DNA of 64,000 bases from Amoebophrya sp. A120 (Eukaryota; Sar; Dinophyceae; Syndiniales; Amoebophryaceae): assembly GCA_905178155.1 (NCBI GenBank), contig CAJINV010000006.1:4408339-4472338 (forward strand). Direction: 5' to 3'. The position numbers and the translations under genes were made by a program. Of the stretch, positions 46,601 through 52,390 are shown piece after piece. Within the stretch, counting starts at the first letter, position 1. Every line of letters starts with the position of its first letter. Under the pieces are notes generated by a model that had not been told where the DNA came from, did no database searches, and saw only the letters and a list, made by a program, of their open reading frames with translations.

Positions 46601-48874
46601 AACTTCCGGGTTTTGTGGCCGATCATGCTGCGGAAGATCAACATCCGGTCGGCACTAGTACTCCCAGATACTTAATTAGCGGCCCTTTCATAAGTCCGGA
46701 CATTTCACTCCTTGCCACATACCAAAGATTTTAAATATATAAATCGGAACGTGTCCAGGAGCTGCGTCTGCAGCTACTCGCTCTTGTGCAGCAGGCGCGC
46801 TTCCTTTAGTTCCGTACAACAAAAGAAGCAAGAGGCTTGATGTTCACAAGGAGCCTACGCTTTATCAGTGGCGTAGGCTTCTGAAGCAGCTTGCACAGGG
46901 AAATAACGCGACAGAAGAAGTAGAAACAGCCAGCCAAAAAAAGCTCTCGACAGCTTGGAAACTTTAGTCCCCGTCGGCTGCCACCCAATGCAGTGCGCCG
47001 GGCGGCTTTGGTGTTTGTGTTTCCGTATAATAAACCACGCAAGTGTGTTGCGCATTTGCGACGCCTGTTCCTTTGTCTATCGGCGCCGCATCTGCAACAC
47101 CTTGCACAGTGTAGGCATCAGGAATACACAAACACGCCAAAACAAGAAGACTGATAGTCCGTACATTTCTACAGGCTGTTACTGTGTAGGCGCGCGCAGT
47201 GTAGTAAGTAAGCGGGCAGTTCTCGTTCTGGACCTGGATGCGCCACGCTGCGCTGTACTGACTCAATACTCAGGTGAGCGCTTCGGAGTGTTACGCGGGG
47301 ACCGCTGCTCTGCGGGGGGACTGCTGGATGGAAGCCTAGGAGAAAAATTTGCGCGGGGAGTATTGGGGCATGAATTTCGAGTAAGCAGCCCTCTGAAACG
47401 CACCAAAGCAGTGCGCGCGTACTTAAACGTAGAAAATAGGTGGACAAGCAGCGTATATAGGTTGCAATGCTCGGGGGCTCGCTGGATATACTGGCACTGT
47501 AAGCAAAATAAAAAAAGCCCGGGTAGGAAAAATGCATTTTGCGTTTTTTCCTACCCGGGGTTTTTATTTTCAAAACCCCGGGTAGGAAATATTTATCCGC
47601 TGCTCTGCACGTCTGTGAGGGTGATAACAGCTGATAAATATTTCCTACCCGGGGTTTTGAAAATAAAAACCCCGGGTAGGAAAAAGTTCAAAACTCATAT
47701 TTCCTACCCGGGCTTTTTATTTTCAAAACCTCGTATAGCCCCTCCGAAATCTGGGCGGCGCGGCAGCGCCGCGAAAATTTTTTTTTTGGATCGTGGAGAG
47801 CTACGTGAGGTTTTGAAAACCAAAACCTCGTATAGCCCCCTCGAAATTTGGGCGGCGCGGCAGCGCCGCGAAGATTTTTTTTTTTGTTCGCGGAGGGTCG
47901 CATCGGGTAAGTCGCGCCAACGTGCGGGCGCAGGGGCTGCAGCGCTGCATTTGGTTTCTACCGTGACCGTCAGTGGTGTGGGCCAGAATGTGAAAAGTCA
48001 TTTGACCTATGACCCTTATGCAAGGGCCGCTAATTACGTCATACAGAGTAATGGCAACACGACACATGCTGCGGAAGATTTTGTGGACGATCAGGCTGCG
48101 GAAGATCAACATCCGGTCGGCACTAGTAATGGCAACACGACACATTTTGTGCTGCATACCACTTTCTCCAATTCTGAAGACGATGGAGAAGAGGTGGAGG
48201 ACAACTCAGATGGTGACCATCTCGTCTCGGATGATGTTCATCCAGACGCTTCAGGTAGGAGTAGGACAGCCAGAACAAGCGACGAGGCCGAGAAGGAACC
48301 GCGAATCGCAGCAAGTTCCTTTTCGTCCGCCGCGTCCTCTTTCACTTCCTCGAAAAACACGACTTTTACCTCCTTTTTGCAAGTGACGCTCCCGGAAAAG
48401 ATTTGGGAGTACGACCTGTACCTGCAGCACACGGTGTACCCCCAGGCACACGACTATCTGCGGGAGATTTTGGATTCGAAAATTTGTACGGATGAGGGGG
48501 ACAACTTCCTTTTGCCTGTTATGCACTGCAAAAATGTAGTCTGGGTCTGGAAGGTTGGAACTTGTCATGCTAAATCTGAATCATGCAAAAATCTGTGTTG
48601 CATGATTACCAAATGCTGTCCACTTTTGATCAAGTTGAGAGGCAGTTTCTCATGCAGGATAGGCATGATAGTGATCTCACGGAATCTATCATGCTAGGTC
48701 CTCCATTACAGATCATATGGGTCATGGAAAACCTGCATGACAAGTCAAGCAAAGTTCCAGACCCAGACATTTTTGCATTTGATACCTGTGATGGAAAAAC
48801 AAAAACTGGCGAAGCTGCTCGAAAGCTTCGCGCTGCCACCGGACTTCGTCAAGTTTCCCGAGAAATACTTGTAA
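25622..48874 (+). CDS. Gene 3, giant 46-exon gene for an unknown membrane or secreted protein
   Basis: Exons: 25622-25852, 26163-27210, 27378-27427, 27702-28149, 28460-28826, 29111-29348, 29670-30503, 30765-30999, 31312-31594, 31880-31915, 32598-32941, 33925-34059, 34392-34468, 34738-34917, 35175-35319, 35582-35647, 35916-36002, 36265-36358, 36575-36622, 36937-36997, 37228-37277, 37555-37611, 37924-37954, 38222-38339, 38548-38560, 38832-38879, 39103-39232, 39544-39582, 39854-39976, 40246-40707, 41196-41251, 41533-41591, 41749-41956, 42220-42295, 42574-42704, 42975-43150, 43419-43682, 44017-44055, 44277-44313, 44573-44689, 44927-45258, 45419-45643, 45878-46185, 46414-46660, 48051-48519, 48790-48874. 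They sum to 8907 nt, one open frame of 2,968 residues plus stop (TAA 48872-48874). Residues 1-35 are basic and 36-49 (LHTFLTLTFLVFLA) are hydrophobic, fitting a signal anchor. About 60-1200 is low-complexity S/T/P/E. Better-folded blocks lie at about 1257-1502 (LGGGLLNAGIMELHIREE), 1832-2026 and 2414-2784. A repeat AAEDQHPVGTSNGNTTH spans exons 44-45. I cannot name a family. No exon boundary breaks the frame, which argues for one gene. Confidence 0.82.
25853..26157. mobile_element. Introner family D (gene 3 intron 1), mixed ends
   Basis: The left end TATTGCAGTGAAAAATGCC is family D. The right tip CTTTTTTCCTTTTGATA resembles family B. The TSD GAGCA is perfect. It suggests exchange of TIR tips between families. 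Confidence 0.9.
27211..27372. mobile_element. Introner family E (gene 3 intron 2)
   Basis: Short (162 bp). TATGAATCGCAAAAGTATC to GATACTTTTGCACAGGATA. The flanks AGCGC and GACGC are a diverged TSD. The frame LEA|LRLPARV is kept. Confidence 0.85.
27428..27696. mobile_element. Introner family A (gene 3 intron 3)
   Basis: TATGAATTGCAAAAATG to TTTTTGCATTTGATA. TSD ATAAC perfect. Frame restored DEYN|INHKSY. Confidence 0.93.
28150..28454. mobile_element. Introner family D (gene 3 intron 4)
   Basis: TATTACAATGAAAAATGCC to GGCCCTTTTCACTGTAATA. TSD TTCGT perfect. Frame AGS|FAEEG. Confidence 0.93.
28827..29105. mobile_element. Introner family G (gene 3 intron 5)
   Basis: TATGAGAGTGCACAACTCG to GTTGCGCACGGTCATA. 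Flanks TCAAG/TCAAA match at 4 of 5. Frame RRS|RKSSNRV. Its inner body differs from the other G copies. Confidence 0.88.
29349..29664. mobile_element. Introner family B (gene 3 intron 6)
   Basis: TATCAAAAGGAAAAATCCCC to GGATTTTTCCTTGCGATA. TSD GTGCA perfect. Frame PPSGA|PLDHV. Confidence 0.93.
30504..30759. mobile_element. Introner family A (gene 3 intron 7)
   Basis: TATCAAAAGTAAAAATG to TTTGCATTTGATA. TSD CTAGA perfect. Frame SPTR|THQTS. Confidence 0.93.
31000..31306. mobile_element. Introner family B (gene 3 intron 8)
   Basis: TATTCTAAGGAAAAATCC to GAGTTTTTCCTTTTGATA. TSD GGAGG perfect. This TSD would allow a GT...AG boundary (GTATTC...GGAG). Read through, the element gives an immediate TAA. 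Confidence 0.92.
31595..31874. mobile_element. Introner family C (gene 3 intron 9)
   Basis: TATCCTGAGTAAAAACGTAC to GTACGTTTTTACTCAGGATA, near-perfect TIRs. TSD GAGGA perfect. Frame ALE|DGFLAI. Confidence 0.93.
31916..32592. mobile_element. Composite introner family A with ~400-bp insert (gene 3 intron 10)
   Basis: The left arm 31916-32095 and right arm from 32478 are family A. Flanks AACAA/AACAG match at 4 of 5. Between the arms is unrelated DNA bordered by a copy of AACTTGGTCAAAAGTGG on each side. The insert holds a tandem pair containing GCAGAGGCTAAATCTGTTCT (about 32370 and 32412). Splicing of the whole 677 bp keeps frame (LNK|HQRTFQF). Confidence 0.85.
32942..33919. mobile_element. Large introner family J, 978 bp (gene 3 intron 11)
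   Basis: TIRs TATGGGGTCGTCAACGTTGT and, reversed, TATGGCGTCGTCAAACTTGT, with similarity continuing about 60 bp (TATTTGCCTCA). TSD TACAC perfect (32937-32941, 33920-33924). The interior is GC-rich with inverted G/C runs (CCCCTCGGGGAACCC). Frame restored SDFT|PGGLYYNN. It is the only copy of this family here. Confidence 0.9.
34060..34386. mobile_element. Introner family B (gene 3 intron 12)
   Basis: TATCAAAAGGAAAAATCC to GGATTTTTCCTCGCAATA. TSD TCTTC perfect. Frame ALLR|DLAETT. Confidence 0.93.
34469..34732. mobile_element. Introner family A (gene 3 intron 13)
   Basis: TATCAACTGTAAAAATG to TTTACGATTTGATA. TSD TCCCA perfect. Frame LLNVP|DSRMEH. Confidence 0.93.
34918..35169. mobile_element. 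Introner family A (gene 3 intron 14)
   Basis: TATGGATTGCAAATATG to TTTTTACATTTGATA. TSD AAGAG perfect. Frame IREE|CSRST. Confidence 0.93.
35320..35576. mobile_element. Introner family C, decayed right end (gene 3 intron 15)
   Basis: TATCCTGAGTAAAAACGTCC to GGAACGTTTTTGCCCGGGATG. Flanks CGACT/AGATT match at 3 of 5 and the terminal ATA is mutated to ATG. Frame is still kept (MFAD|SIGEEV). Confidence 0.8.
35648..35910. mobile_element. Introner family A (gene 3 intron 16)
   Basis: TATCAATTGCAAAAATG to TTTTGCATTTGATA. TSD CCTGG perfect. Frame IPQHL|AQNRHF. Confidence 0.93.
36003..36259. mobile_element. Introner family K (gene 3 intron 17)
   Basis: TATGACTTGCTCAAACCGG and AACGTTACAATAG at left, with the reverse order CTATTGTAACG ... 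CGGGTTATA at right. Flanks CTGGG/CTGGC match at 4 of 5. Only copy of this TIR here. Frame KDW|EEGLAG. Confidence 0.88.
36359..36569. mobile_element. Introner family H (gene 3 intron 18)
   Basis: TATCCTGAGAAAAAAGTG to CACTTTTTTCTTGTGACA. TSD ATCGC perfect. Frame LNSIA|ASSLST. Confidence 0.92.
36623..36931. mobile_element. Introner family C (gene 3 intron 19)
   Basis: TATCCTGTGTAAAAACGTCC to GCCCCGTTTTTGCATACGATA. TSD AGCAA perfect. Frame LGSN|ASSGRS. Confidence 0.92.
36998..37222. mobile_element. Introner family H (gene 3 intron 20)
   Basis: TATCACAGGAAAAAAGTG to CACTTTTTTCGTGGGATA. TSD ACCTG perfect. Frame LSDL|DAFFSS. Confidence 0.93.
37278..37549. mobile_element. Introner family C (gene 3 intron 21)
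   Basis: TATCCTGAGTAAGAACGTAC to GGAACGTTTTGACTCAGGATA. TSD GCCCT perfect. Frame HRAL|GQKTLR. Confidence 0.93.
37612..37918. mobile_element. Introner family I (gene 3 intron 22)
   Basis: TATGGATGTGTCAGAGTTG to AACCCTGACGCTTCCATA. TSD GCAGT perfect. Frame VPAV|DPKFLS. Confidence 0.93.
37955..38216. mobile_element. Introner family A (gene 3 intron 23)
   Basis: TATCAAATGTAAAAATG to TTTACACTTGATA. TSD TGGAG perfect. Frame PLVE|VRTEHG. Confidence 0.93.
38340..38542. mobile_element. Introner family G (gene 3 intron 24)
   Basis: TACGAGAATGCACAAGAAC to GTTGTGCACTCTCATA. TSD TTTGC perfect. The 5' tip is TAC instead of TAT. Confidence 0.9.
38561..38826. mobile_element. Introner family A variant (gene 3 intron 25)
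   Basis: TATCAAATGCAAAAATG at left. The right TIR is altered (CCAGACATCCAGGGATTTTT, ending CCATA). TSD TTTTC perfect. It leaves a 13-nt exon (38548-38560) between itself and intron 24. Confidence 0.92.
38880..39097. mobile_element. Introner family H (gene 3 intron 26)
   Basis: TATCGCCAGAAAAAACTG to CACTTCTTTCGTTCGATA. Flanks CCACT/CTACT match at 4 of 5. Frame SSPL|ISSSAA. Confidence 0.88.
39233..39538. mobile_element. Introner family D (gene 3 intron 27)
   Basis: TATTACAATGAAAAATGCC to GGCATTTTTCACTGTCATA. Flanks TCATT/TCACT match at 4 of 5. The body is very similar to the copy at 28150-28454. Confidence 0.9.
39583..39848. mobile_element. Introner family A (gene 3 intron 28)
   Basis: TATCAAATGTAAAAGTG to TTTTTGCATTTGATA. 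TSD CCGGC perfect. Frame PRAG|APGSYA. Confidence 0.93.
39977..40240. mobile_element. Introner family A, diverged (gene 3 intron 29)
   Basis: TATGCATTGCAAACATCG to AATTTGCATTTGATA. The right TIR is mutated (CCAAACCCACCCATAAA). Flanks ACGCC/ACACC match at 4 of 5. Frame LYHA|PATRIF. Confidence 0.87.
40708..41190. mobile_element. Enlarged introner family C, 483 bp (gene 3 intron 30)
   Basis: TATCATATGTGAAAACGTCC to GGGGACGTTTTTACACAGGATA. TSD CCTTG perfect. About 200 bp of extra DNA (about 40740-40920, including a GC-rich part and AAATAAATAAAT) separates the left tip from the usual body that starts near CACCCCATAGTCAATGATTG. Confidence 0.9.
41252..41527. mobile_element. Introner family A variant (gene 3 intron 31)
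   Basis: TATGAACTGCAACTATG to TTATGCATTTCATA. The right arm carries the CCAGACATCCAGGGAT variant also seen at 38561-38826. TSD ACCGA perfect. Confidence 0.92.
41592..41743. mobile_element. Introner family E (gene 3 intron 32)
   Basis: 152 bp. TATCCTGTGCAAAAGTATCG to GCGATATTTTTGCAGTTCATA. TSD CCAGC perfect. Frame LRQL|VKYKFF. Confidence 0.93.
41957..42214. mobile_element. Introner family A (gene 3 intron 33)
   Basis: TATCAAGTGCAAAAATG to TTTTACTTTTGATA. Flanks AGAAG/AAAAG match at 4 of 5. Frame RERS|AAETSS. Confidence 0.9.
42296..42568. mobile_element. Introner family A (gene 3 intron 34)
   Basis: TATCAAATGTAAAAATG to TTTACATTTGATA. TSD GTGAA perfect. Frame RASE|RNAWTS. Confidence 0.93.
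42705..42969. mobile_element. Introner family A (gene 3 intron 35)
   Basis: TATCGAATGCAAAAGTG to TTTAAATTTGATA. TSD GAGGC perfect. Frame PQEA|LQRQRS. Confidence 0.93.
43151..43413. mobile_element. Introner family A (gene 3 intron 36)
   Basis: TATGGATTGCAAAAATG to TTTACATTTGATA. TSD AACCA perfect. Frame AAT|TAARQA. Confidence 0.93.
43683..44011. mobile_element. Introner family B (gene 3 intron 37)
   Basis: TATCAAAGTGAAAAATAAAT to GGATTTTTCCTTTTGATA. TSD GCCGA perfect. The left arm is diverged (AAATCCCCCCACCCC). Frame WVPP|TQVIFP. Confidence 0.92.
44056..44271. mobile_element. Introner family F (gene 3 intron 38)
   Basis: TATGCAAGAAAAAACAAAATG, then CTGTGTAAGTGTGA; right TCACACTTACACAG to TTCCTGGATA. 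TSD AGACT perfect. Frame DEDL|HEDYMK. Confidence 0.92.
44314..44567. mobile_element. Introner family A, decayed tips (gene 3 intron 39)
   Basis: The left tip is TAACAACTGCAAATATG (TAA instead of TAT) and the right is TTTGCGTTTGATA. Flanks CGGGC/CGGAG match at 3 of 5. Frame kept: FKRA|IVKQIW. Confidence 0.82.
44690..44921. mobile_element. Introner family F (gene 3 intron 40)
   Basis: TATGCAAGAGAAAAGCTGTG to CGCAGTTTTTTTCTTGGATA. TSD CTGGC perfect. Frame QHLA|PIAALY. Confidence 0.93.
45259..45413. mobile_element. Introner family E (gene 3 intron 41)
   Basis: TATCCTGTGCAAGAGTATCG to GATGCTTTTGCAGTTCATA. TSD AAATC perfect. Frame SLEN|HFDDHI. Confidence 0.93.
45644..45872. mobile_element. Introner family G (gene 3 intron 42)
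   Basis: TATGAGACTGCACAACTTTC to GTTGTGCACTGTAATA. Flanks GCGGA/GCGAC match at 3 of 5. The body matches the right end of the giant element 8931-10932. Frame VVR|NTFYAK. Confidence 0.85.
46186..46408. mobile_element. Introner family F (gene 3 intron 43)
   Basis: TATGCAAGAGAAAAACTGTC to CGCAGTTTTTTTGTTGGATA. TSD TGCAT perfect. Frame LQDLH|HKYNNS. Confidence 0.93.
47510..47730. repeat. Palindrome cluster CCCGGGTAGGAAA
   Basis: At least six copies of CCGGGTAGGAAA occur in alternating orientation, with A/T-rich links (TTTTGAAAATAAAA). They could form long alternative hairpins. Confidence 0.85.
47725..47890. repeat. 97-bp tandem pair with GC hairpin
   Basis: AAAACCTCGTATAGCCCC occurs at 47725 and 47822. 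Each copy carries a GGCGGCGC/GCGCCGC inverted repeat and a T-run. Confidence 0.85.
48520..48784. mobile_element. Introner family A (gene 3 intron 45)
   Basis: TATGCACTGCAAAAATG, with TA inserted in GTAGTCTGGGTCTGG, to TTTGCATTTGATA. TSD CCTGT perfect. Splicing gives LLPV|MEKQKL and the stop at 48872. Confidence 0.92.
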
Positions 48875-49102
48875 GATTTGTAGCGAGTGTGAAGAAGGTG
48901 AAGGGAAGTTTCTTTAGTTTTAGTAGTACAAGTTGTGAAGAAGTACTAGGCAGCTAGTGCTTTCCTTCCTTATGAGGAGAGATTCATTGAAGATGAAGAA
49001 GCACAAGGACCACGTAAGCAGGGAAATCGGCGCGTCTCGTCTCTTACCGTGAGACATGATTTCATCAATTTTATTTCATTCTGGCATAAGATATTACTTA
49101 AT
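48875..49102. other. Region downstream of gene 3
   Basis: No frame and no repeat that I recognise. It probably includes the 3' untranslated region. Confidence 0.5.
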
Positions 49103-49140
49103 ACAAGATGGGGGTCGGCCGTTTGGCCGACCCTATCTTG
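49103..49140. repeat. Strong hairpin at edge of GC-rich island
   Basis: The arms CAAGAT...GGTCGGCC and GGCCGACC...ATCTTG surround a GTTT loop. The hairpin lies where AT-rich DNA changes to GC-rich DNA. Confidence 0.8.
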
Positions 49141-52100
49141 ATGGACAGGGGGCAACCATAAGAATCAACATCAAGACAGACCCAACGCAAACCCTAGCGG
49201 TCGAATGTTCCCGAAGGCTGGCCCCCCGAAGGGGTTGGCGGAAAGCGCTGCAAACGCAGCAACCTGCTCCAAGGAAACTTGCGATGCCAGAGGCCCCTAT
49301 CAAGGGGCACCGAAGGCCCCCGCGAGGGGTATCGAAGACCCCCCAAGGGGGTAGCGCGAGATGGGGCGCCGCCTGAAGGCGTCCGCCCAAGGTTTCCGAC
49401 CCACAGACCCGAAGGTCCTGGCGGTCGGAAAGTTTGCCCGGCCCCCTTCAAGGGGGTACTGAAGACCACCCCCAGGGGAGTGGCGCGAAGGGCGGCATGC
49501 AACATCGCGCGAGGGCGTCCGCTCGGGGTTCCCCGAAGGCCAGCCACCCAAGGGGTCTGACGGAAAGCTTGCAGAAAAACAAACGCCCTGCAAGTTTGCG
49601 ATGCCCACGGCCCCGCTCATAGGATAGCGAAGACCCCCAAGAGGGTACCGGAGAGCCCCCGAAGGGGTTGGCGCCGAAGGCCCTCACGAGGGGGTAGCGC
49701 GAGGTGGGGCGCCGATCGTTCGACGGCGCCTGCCTGGGTGGGGTTCCCCCCCATCGGTGGATCGCTCGGCCCCCCGGGCGGTGCGGCCAAATGGAGTTTC
49801 GCAATAGCAGGAACGGGCATGAGGCCTGTGCTTCCCGGGGCCCCCTCCCGGGGTATCGAAGACCACACCAAAGGGGCGCCGAATGGGAAGGCCATTCTAG
49901 GAGGGTCGGGGTAGCCGAAGCTGCGCCGCAGCCTGAAGGCATGCACCCCTCCGCCCGCGGCCCCCCGAAGATGGCCGCCCAAAGGGACAGGCGCGCGGGA
50001 AGCAAACCCGCAAAGGCGGGAAACAAACCCGCAAAAGCAGAAACGTGTTGCGGGTTCGCGGTGCCCGAGGCGCCCAACACATGGCACCGAAGACCCCCCC
50101 GGGGGGCGCCGAAGATCCCCGACGGGGTAAACAAAGAAGACCCCGAAGGCCCGCTATGTGGCCCGCCAAAAGGTCGGCTGGCTGGGAACTTAGCAAAGGC
50201 TGCGAAGCCCGTCCGATGGCTGCCGCCCTTGCTTCAGGCGGTGTGGAAGGGCCCGCGAAAGGATACCGGAGACGCCCCGGAGGCGGGACACCACAGGCCC
50301 CCCGATTGGGGAGCGGGCGCGATGAGGGGCGCCGCCTGAGGTTGCCCGCCCGAGGCGCCCCGGGCGCTGATCGGCTCCCCGAGAGGTTGGTCCGGCGGAA
50401 AGCTCGGAAAGGCAGGCACCTGCCCCCCCCCAAGTCTGCGACAGGTACCGAAGACCCCCGCCGCCCCGAACGGTATCGAAGGCCCCCCAAAAGATATCGA
50501 AGACCCCCCGAAGCAAAGGGCATCGAAGACCCCCCGAAGGGGTATCAGAGACCCCCCCCGAAGGGGTATCGAAGACCCCCCGAAGGGGTACCGAGGGCCC
50601 GCCCTCCAACAAACAAAGGTTGGGCGGGCGAGGCGGGACGCCACCTGAGAGCGTCCGTCCGCCGGAGGTTTCCCGAAGGGAGGCTGGCCGGCCCGCCTCA
50701 CGCGGGGCCCGGCGGTCGGAAACTTCGCAAAGGCCGAAACCTGTGCCAAGGAAGCTAGCTTGTGGCGCCCTACCTCCCCATAACCGCGCAGGGCAGCCGG
50801 CGCTCAACTCCGCCGGCTGCATTTCAACACCGTGGACCCTTCTGGCAGGCGGGGCTCAGAGCGCTAGTGAGAAGGTAGGTGGCAGGCGTAGCCGGGGAGC
50901 TCGCAGGGCGAACGCCTGCGCTATTTGCGCGCAGGGTAATCCGGTCGCCTAACCTCCGGCGCCCTGGATTCTTCTGGCAAGGCCCAGAGCGCTGCAGCCT
51001 AGGGGGCTCGCCTGGACACGGAATCGCGCAAAGGGAACAGCTGCGCCACCTGCGCCCAAGTGCACTGCGGCCGACGACACTCCGGCGCCCTTGGCCCTTC
51101 TCGCGCCGCTCCCTCAGAGCGCTCGCTGGGGTGTGCGCGGCTGGTTTGGTCACGGAAAGGCGCAAGGCGAACATGTTGGCGCCGGACTTTCGCGTAAATC
51201 CAGACGCCGGACTTTCGCTCAGGGCACAGGAACGTCGGCGGTTGGCCTGGGCACGAAGGGCACCGAGCGGGCGTCTGCGCGACTTGCGAGCGCGCAAACG
51301 AACCGGAAAAACCATAGCGGCTCAGTCAGCCCTCCCGCGCTGGCGCTGCAGCTTGCTCGCCCGGCCGCCTTCGCGGGCCGGCGGATGGAACACACAGGCA
51401 CAACCCTGATGGCGCCGCTCGCTCGTCCCAGAAAGTCGCAAGACGGGCAAACTGTGTCGCGCGGCGGGGCGGAAATGAAAAAGAAACTAAAGCGACCATG
51501 CCCCCCCGCGGGCGTTTAAACTAAAGCGGCCCCGCTTACCTCCGGAAGCAGAAAATAAACGATCGAAGCAAAAGCAGCACCACCCAGCGGGCACATCACA
51601 AACCGGCCGAGGCAAACCCGAGCGGCCCCACCCCCATTAGAACACGGGGCGCCGCAATCATGGCGGCCCCACCCGCATCCGGTGCGGAGCTCTAGCGAAG
51701 CCGAAGGTGGTGCCGAGGCCGAAGAGCAAAGAAAGCCGCGGCCCCAAAGGCGGTCGGATGGAAACCTTCCCGATGGCCAAGGCGTCGGGCAAGGCAGGGG
51801 GGGACAGGCAAAGGCCAGAAGAAATACGCGCGCGCGCCGCGTGGCGCGACCGACGCACGGACGGAAAGAACCTGAGCGGCGTCGCCCGGCACGCAACTTA
51901 AGCGGCGGGCGCCGCCCGCCAATGGAAACTAACAAACGGAACAAAAGCGGCGCCGCCTACACCAAAAAGCGAGTCAAACCATAGCGGCCCCGCCCGCGTT
52001 TGAACGTGGAGCAGAAAACCGTGGGGACGCCGCTTGAAGACGCCGTGCCAAAATTATCTGAAGGCCCTTCGGAGGCCCCCCGAAGGCCCCCCAAAGGCCC

Positions 52101-52390
52101 CCCGAAGGGGTGCGCGGAGGCCGAAGGCCCCGCGAAGGCCCCCCGAAGGCCCCTCAAAGGGGGGGGCGAAAAGGCCCCCGCAAGGGGGGTCGGAAAAAAA
52201 TTTACGGCAGGTTTTCGAGGCCCGAGGCCCCCCCGAGGCCTCCCCAAGAGGCCCATCGAACCTCGGGCGAGGGGGCTCATTGAACCCCCTTCGGGGGGTC
52301 AGCGATAGTTCTTGGCCGATTCTCGGTCGACCAAGGGGTTGCGAAGGGGGTTCATTGAGGGGCCGAAGGCCCTTCAAAGAGCAAAATCAT
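49141..52390. repeat. 3.3-kb GC-rich island of short palindromes and degenerate repeats
   Basis: Most of 49190-50760 and 52050-52380 consists of GAAGRCCCCCCGAAGGGG-like units, that is CCCCGAAGGGG palindromes every 15-60 bp. 50800-51300 is a degenerate ~125-bp repeat (CTCCGGCGCCCT ... CAGAGCGCT). 51500-51990 repeats a unit of 50-80 bp containing AAAGCGGCCCCGCC. Long frames run on both strands at once and are rich in P, R, G and A, as expected of GC-rich repeats. I support no gene here. Confidence 0.7.

Larger units (their letters stand above)
46661..48046. mobile_element. 1.4-kb TIR element acting as gene 3 intron 44 (different class)
   Basis: The ends mirror each other: TACTCCCAGATACTTAATTA and, reversed, TACTCTGTATGACGTAATTA, both followed by GCGGCCCTT and CATAAG. 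It is flanked by AGTA (46657-46660, 48047-48050), or by TA alone, not by a 5-bp repeat. It splits the coding repeat AAEDQHPVGTS|NGNTTH. The undisturbed DNA version of the same junction is seen at 48121 (CACTAGTAATGGCAAC). Removal keeps frame. No transposase is seen. The interior holds CCCGGGTAGGAAA palindromes. Confidence 0.82.

Noticed and set aside
46955-48697. 580-codon frame as an independent gene
   Set aside because: Its first ~365 codons lie inside the TIR element 46661-48046; only the part after 48050 is gene 3 coding sequence, and it ends inside an introner.
49448-51315. Several 140-237 codon frames on both strands of the GC-rich island
   Set aside because: They overlap on opposite strands, follow CCCCGAAGGGG repeats and contain no recognisable domain.
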